Positions 60,497-64,000 of a stretch of 64,000 nt of DNA are shown piece after piece. How positions within the stretch are numbered: position 1 is the stretch's first letter; each line of letters starts with the position of its first letter. Source of the stretch: an uncultured Helicobacter sp. (lineage in GTDB: Bacteria; Campylobacterota; Campylobacteria; Campylobacterales; Helicobacteraceae); assembly GCA_944325775.1 (NCBI GenBank), contig CALVBL010000007.1, forward strand, positions 1-64,000, in the 5' to 3' direction. The translations under genes were made by a program, and so were the position numbers. The notes under the pieces were generated by a model. It did not search any database. It was not told the DNA's origin and saw nothing but the letters and a program-made list of their open reading frames with translations.

Positions 60497-61006
60497 TTAC
60501 GCGTTTCTCCAATCGTCACTGCCACTTGTTCCAGCTGCAATATGTTCCCAAACAACTTTTCTATAATTGAGAGATACTGTAAATAATTCTGTTTTGTCGT
60601 TGTTGGATCTATCTTGGGCATTTGGCATAACAAGTGCTATATCCGTGATAATTGCATCTTCCAAAATAGTTGTAAAGTAATGTTCTGCTCCACCATCACT
60701 TGACGTTCTAAACCAATGTACTTCGACTCTCGGAAGTCTTTCTCCCTTGGTAAGTGCATTATAAAGCAATGGGACCGCTTTATTAAGAGAACAAGTAAAG
60801 CTAAAAGGCTTATGCACTCTCTGCCCTGATGGCTGCCCACTTTGGGTGTCTGTTGGAACAGTTACGATATGGGAAATTTCTTGAGCCATAATTTCATCCT
60901 CATGCCCTGCCTGATATCTATTGCCAATACTCTCTTGTGTCGAAGCTCCGCTAGATATGAGACCTTGTGTAGAACCTTCTATTTTAATATATGCTGGCTG
61001 TGCCAT
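60497..61006 (-). CDS. hcp: Type VI secretion tube protein Hcp
   Basis: 169 residues. Hcp forms the stacked hexameric tube of the type VI secretion system and is itself exported. Seen: N-terminal YIKIEGSTQGLISSGA, DEIMAQEISHIV, VHKPFSFTCSLNKAVPLLYN, and the C-terminal SLNYRKVVWEH; this is the standard Hcp order. AAAGGA precedes the ATG, and an extended -10 box lies about 90 bases upstream. It follows tssG on the same strand with a 122-base gap, so it probably has its own promoter, as is common for the highly expressed tube protein. Confidence 0.93.
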   Translation of the reverse strand: MAQPAYIKIEGSTQGLISSGASTQESIGNRYQAGHEDEIMAQEISHIVTVPTDTQSGQPSGQRVHKPFSFTCSLNKAVPLLYNALTKGERLPRVEVHWFRTSSDGGAEHYFTTILEDAIITDIALVMPNAQDRSNNDKTELFTVSLNYRKVVWEHIAAGTSGSDDWRNA

Positions 61007-61092
61007 ACGAATCCTTTGTTGAGATTTATATCTTAAAGCTAAAAGTTTAGATACAAGCTTATCTACCCTTTAATTTTGCGCTAAGATACTTC

Positions 61093-61101
61093 ATTATATC
61101 A
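61093..61101 (-). promoter_or_regulatory. Likely extended -10 promoter of hcp
   Basis: Minus strand reads TGATATAAT, an extended -10 box, within the 122-base gap between tssG and hcp. It would give an hcp leader of about 80 bases. Confidence 0.55.
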
Positions 61102-61128
61102 CAAAATATTTGAAAAATAACAAGGTTT

Positions 61129-62148
61129 TTATTCACAAAGGGACATGAGCCATACATAATAGGATTGTGGCAATGTGTGGGACATATCTCCTAGAATTCC
61201 AAATCCTAACTTTGCACAAGTATTATCCCCTAGCACATAATGCATCTTTTTGTGGTATTTGGTGTGCAAAGCTATATCAACACTCAATGTATTATTTGTG
61301 AGGAAAATAATACTCTCTTTTAGTTTATTATATTTTTCTTGTGTAGGCAGAAAAAGTAAGGCTTCGTAATAAGATATATTGTGCAGGGTTATACATATTT
61401 TATTTTGATGAGAAAGACTGGTGCTACCCAATACAAAGTTTTCCTTAAGTATATTGTTATAGTGCCCTAAAATATTTTTTTGTGATTGGATAATTGGAAT
61501 TTGTTGAGGAATATTTTCTATAATCTCAACTCTGCAATGAAGTTTGAGGTGATGTTGTAGCACTTGTTCAATATAGGATTTTGGTTTTCTAAGACTCAAA
61601 ATTAAGGGAGCAAATGGCAGATATTCTTTGGCAAGGTTTGTGTCACGTAAACCCAATAAGGAAAGAAGAATTTGTGAGATTCTATCATCAAGAGTTGAAC
61701 GAAAAGATCGAGGGTAATTTCTTAATGCAGCACTTTCATATAAAAGCCACAAAAAATGATTATTAAAAAAATCAAAAAACAGACTAAATCCCTCATGATC
61801 ATCTTGAATATTTGCAAATTTATCTAAAATATAATTTGGTAGTGGTGAATTAGCACCAAATAACCCAAAAAAATATGTCATTACTTCCACAAACTTGTCA
61901 GAATCTTTATCGGAATTACAAGTTTGTATATAAGTTGGCAGAGATTGCTCGTTGTGGGAATGAGAGTAAAAAGTTTCTTTGGTATGATTTGAATCATGTG
62001 AGAGATTATAGTGATTGTTTTCATTCTCTTGTATAGTGGGAATATCAATTTCTTTATAGGCATGACCTAAAGATTGGGAAGTACGCAAAAATATTTGCTC
62101 CTTACTATATGTATTAAGCAAGGAAGTAAGAAGTGTATAAAAAGTCAT
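61129..62148 (-). CDS. tssG: Type VI secretion baseplate protein TssG
   Basis: 339 residues. The TssG (VasB/ImpH) pattern is visible: YFFGLFGANSPLPNYILDKF (family GLxGxxGPLP), FFDFFNNHFLWLLYE, LPFAPLILSLRKPKSYIEQV, and the C-terminal VLGDNTCAKLGFGILGD (family LGxxxxLGxxxxLG). Residues about 40-75 are a low-complexity Asn/His/Ser stretch not typical of the family. TssG helps build the baseplate wedge with TssE, TssF and TssK. Very A/T-rich codon use compared with the rest of the window. The other tss genes must lie elsewhere or beyond the right edge. Confidence 0.85.
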   Translation of the reverse strand: MTFYTLLTSLLNTYSKEQIFLRTSQSLGHAYKEIDIPTIQENENNHYNLSHDSNHTKETFYSHSHNEQSLPTYIQTCNSDKDSDKFVEVMTYFFGLFGANSPLPNYILDKFANIQDDHEGFSLFFDFFNNHFLWLLYESAALRNYPRSFRSTLDDRISQILLSLLGLRDTNLAKEYLPFAPLILSLRKPKSYIEQVLQHHLKLHCRVEIIENIPQQIPIIQSQKNILGHYNNILKENFVLGSTSLSHQNKICITLHNISYYEALLFLPTQEKYNKLKESIIFLTNNTLSVDIALHTKYHKKMHYVLGDNTCAKLGFGILGDMSHTLPQSYYVWLMSLCE

Positions 62149-62577
62149 ATGAGTCCCTTATGTCGCATTTATTTATATCAATCTCTATTACAAGACCTCG
62201 TATCTTTTTTATTTTAATAATTTTGTATTATAGTTTTATATCAGCTCACTTGGATTATAAAAATCTATAGTTATCAAGTATAATAAGACCTTATTTGTAT
62301 TCTCTGTTCTGTAGCATACCATAAATTTTAGCAAAAAACATTGTTATATCGCTAATTAAATAACATCAAAAGAAATTTTAGATTATTAGTAAGTCAGTCC
62401 CTATAAGATATATATTGTTAGATAAGGGTATATATTCTCTAGCAATAAATAGCTAGAGCTAAGATTGATTAGTGGACGTTATTTGTTTTTGTGGTAAGGC
62501 TTGGGATTTTAAAGCAATTACCCTACCCTAATAAATCCTATTATTTTTTGCAAGAATACATGCATGTAATCTATTCA
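62149..62577. other. AT-rich intergenic region between serine hydrolase and tssG
   Basis: 429 bases, very A/T-rich. Apart from a possible extended -10 for tssG (TGATATAAA about 40 bases before its start, minus strand) I see no gene, repeat or clear structure in it. Confidence 0.5.
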
Positions 62578-63780
62578 TTATACTTTTTTATCTAGTAAGT
62601 TTTGGTATATGGAACTTTCAAATTGGAGAAATCCACCATAAGATGAGGGATCCATAAACGGCAACACCTCAGAAGCCCAAAAACCACCAATGCCATTTTT
62701 TCGATCTATGAAATAAAACAGATTGGATATACCAGCCCACATTATAGTATGAGCTGGACGTCCAGTGTTGGTCATTTCTTCATTGATTTGAAATGTATAG
62801 CCCCATGATTTTTGTATCGATGGATAAAATTCTCCTTTATTAGTAAATAAAGGTATAGCACTATCCCAACCCTGACATCTTAGAGTGCCTATACCATTCA
62901 TACACATAAAATTAATAGATTGTGGTGAAAGCACTCTGCCATTTTCACCAACACCATCATTGAGAATCATTCGGATAAACTTCATGTAATCAGTTACTGT
63001 GCAATGTAAACCATGACCTCCCATATCTATGGGAGAAGGATTGGGTAAAGTTATGTCTCTAGCAGGAGATAATTTGCCACTTTGATCTCTAACGTGAATG
63101 ATTGCTAAGCGTTGTTTTAGACTATCTGTCAGATCAAAAACAGTATCACGCATATTACAGGGTTCAAGGATTTTTTCCTTTAATAAAACACTTAAACGCT
63201 TTGAAGTAGCTTTTTCTAGGACTAGACCTAGCCAATCTATGTTAATTCCATAATTCCAAGATGTGCCAGGTTCAAATAACAAGACACTTTGCAGTGACTC
63301 TAAGGTATTAGTTACAACTGATGGAATTGAATAGTATTGTCTATAGGCTAGATCTTCCTTATTAAAAAATTCATAGCCAAATCCCGCAGTATGCAACACT
63401 AAATGCCTTAATGTGATATCGTTTTTAGCTTTTCTTGTAATTGGCTTTGAGTCTTTATCAAATCCCTCTAAAACCTCTATATCAGCAATTTCAGGCAAAT
63501 ATTCTTTTGCTAAATCATCTAGTTTCACAATATTTTCTTCAATCAATGTAAACAACAATGCACCAACTAATGCTTTAGTAGTAGAAAATGCATTAAAAAC
63601 ACTTTCTGTATTTATCTTTTCATCACAATCAAGAGATAATTTGCCTAATGCCCCTTCATAAATATTTGCCTGTTTATCAGTGAGCATGGCAACAACACCA
63701 GGTATTCCACCAGCGACATTTACCGCAGATTCTAAGGCTTTATCTAAATCGTTATGCAATCTATCTTTAAAATGGGGCAT
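62578..63780 (-). CDS. Serine beta-lactamase-fold hydrolase (class C / esterase type)
   Basis: 400 residues. The active-site Ser-x-x-Lys is FSTTK near residue 67, the second motif Y-x-N is WNYGINID, and the late HTIMWAG supplies the HxG-like third motif. No signal peptide is seen, unlike a periplasmic beta-lactamase, so a cytosolic EstB-like esterase or an enzyme exported by another route is more likely. AGGAG precedes the ATG. It sits between tssG and the second copy of the duplicated cassette, on the same strand, in AT-rich DNA. A type VI effector role is possible but only by context. Confidence 0.82.
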   Translation of the reverse strand: MPHFKDRLHNDLDKALESAVNVAGGIPGVVAMLTDKQANIYEGALGKLSLDCDEKINTESVFNAFSTTKALVGALLFTLIEENIVKLDDLAKEYLPEIADIEVLEGFDKDSKPITRKAKNDITLRHLVLHTAGFGYEFFNKEDLAYRQYYSIPSVVTNTLESLQSVLLFEPGTSWNYGINIDWLGLVLEKATSKRLSVLLKEKILEPCNMRDTVFDLTDSLKQRLAIIHVRDQSGKLSPARDITLPNPSPIDMGGHGLHCTVTDYMKFIRMILNDGVGENGRVLSPQSINFMCMNGIGTLRCQGWDSAIPLFTNKGEFYPSIQKSWGYTFQINEEMTNTGRPAHTIMWAGISNLFYFIDRKNGIGGFWASEVLPFMDPSSYGGFLQFESSIYQNLLDKKV

Positions 63781-63886
63781 ACTTACTCCTAAGTTGGTTT
63801 AATGTGTGCATTATATCAGAATGAGACATATAAATTCATAGCGCTATAAGACACTTTTCTTGCATAAATCCACATTTATATTTATT

Positions 63887-64000
63887 TTATTCCTTTATAT
63901 TATGTTTCTTAGCATACCATTGTATTTTATCACGCAATTCTTGTGGGAAAGATTCTCTATATATAGCTGGGATTGTGGGGTTTAGTTTTTTATCTAGTTT
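63887..64000 (-). CDS. C-terminal end of duplicated cassette gene, copy 2, cut by window edge
   Basis: The minus-strand frame open at the right edge ends in TAA at 63887-63889 and encodes the same tail as the fragment at 59526: KLNPTIPAIYRESFPQELRD then KIQWYAKKHNIKE. It is three residues longer at the end. The 5' part is outside the window, so this may be the intact parent gene. It lies 106 bases upstream of the serine hydrolase, on the same strand, and could be in the same operon. Confidence 0.6.
   Translation of the reverse strand, partial: KLDKKLNPTIPAIYRESFPQELRDKIQWYAKKHNIKE

Overview
The window looks like chromosomal DNA of an enterohepatic Helicobacter of moderate GC for the genus (resembling H. 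canis-type genomes more than the AT-rich species; this is inference). Support comes from Campylobacterota-type genes (CiaB, CheV2, FlgR, HemJ, MqnP-type prenyltransferase, short Adk), from gene neighbourhoods I remember from H. pylori (ligA / cheV2-aspS-adk-ppa, rho-murI, flhA-DHH, truB-csrA-ispE), from poly-G contingency tracts in surface-glycan genes, and from the very high density of the heptamer AGATTCT/AGAATCT.

Layout. 1-960: a family 2 glycosyltransferase ORF running off the left edge, apparently a truncated copy joined in frame to a second copy. 1042-20032: a long, nearly all minus-strand housekeeping block (membrane protein, pgk, HIT, CPA2 antiporter, purN, small protein, DHH phosphoesterase, flhA, PHP phosphatase, ubiE, argH, hemJ, yigZ, META lipoprotein, murI, rho, a two-component pair, uvrC). 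20107-23563: plus-strand flgR, UbiA-family prenyltransferase and two small genes. 23564-25205: a structured, heptamer-rich non-coding stretch followed by a GT8 gene switched off by a G10 tract. 25310-27913: clpB with a textbook promoter. 28026-35288: a nickel/peptide-type ABC importer (binding protein, two permeases, fused double ATPase) divergent from a TonB-dependent receptor, which is followed by ciaB and ftsW.

38647-49063: trmL, rdgB, tRNA-Arg(CCT), gap, pgi, a G11 tract, a decayed family 9 glycosyltransferase, a secreted protein, ispE-csrA-truB, a chemoreceptor, a small CxxCH protein and a metallo-beta-lactamase-fold lipoprotein. 49341-58144: acnB, ppa, adk, aspS, cheV2 on minus and ligA on plus. 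58391-59375: a second poly-G switched glycosyltransferase, also off. 59400-64000: visibly AT-rich, island-like DNA with type VI secretion genes hcp and tssG, a serine beta-lactamase-fold hydrolase, and two copies of one C-terminal cassette (91 of 100 bases identical), one an orphan fragment and one cut by the right edge.

How the parts fit: three long G tracts sit in or beside glycosyltransferase genes, which points to phase-variable surface glycan. The importer and receptor form one envelope-spanning uptake route, with nickel the most likely cargo by homology. Motility and chemotaxis genes (flhA, flgR, cheV2, an MCP) are scattered among metabolic genes. The right end is the edge of a type VI secretion island and holds the best candidates for undescribed effectors.
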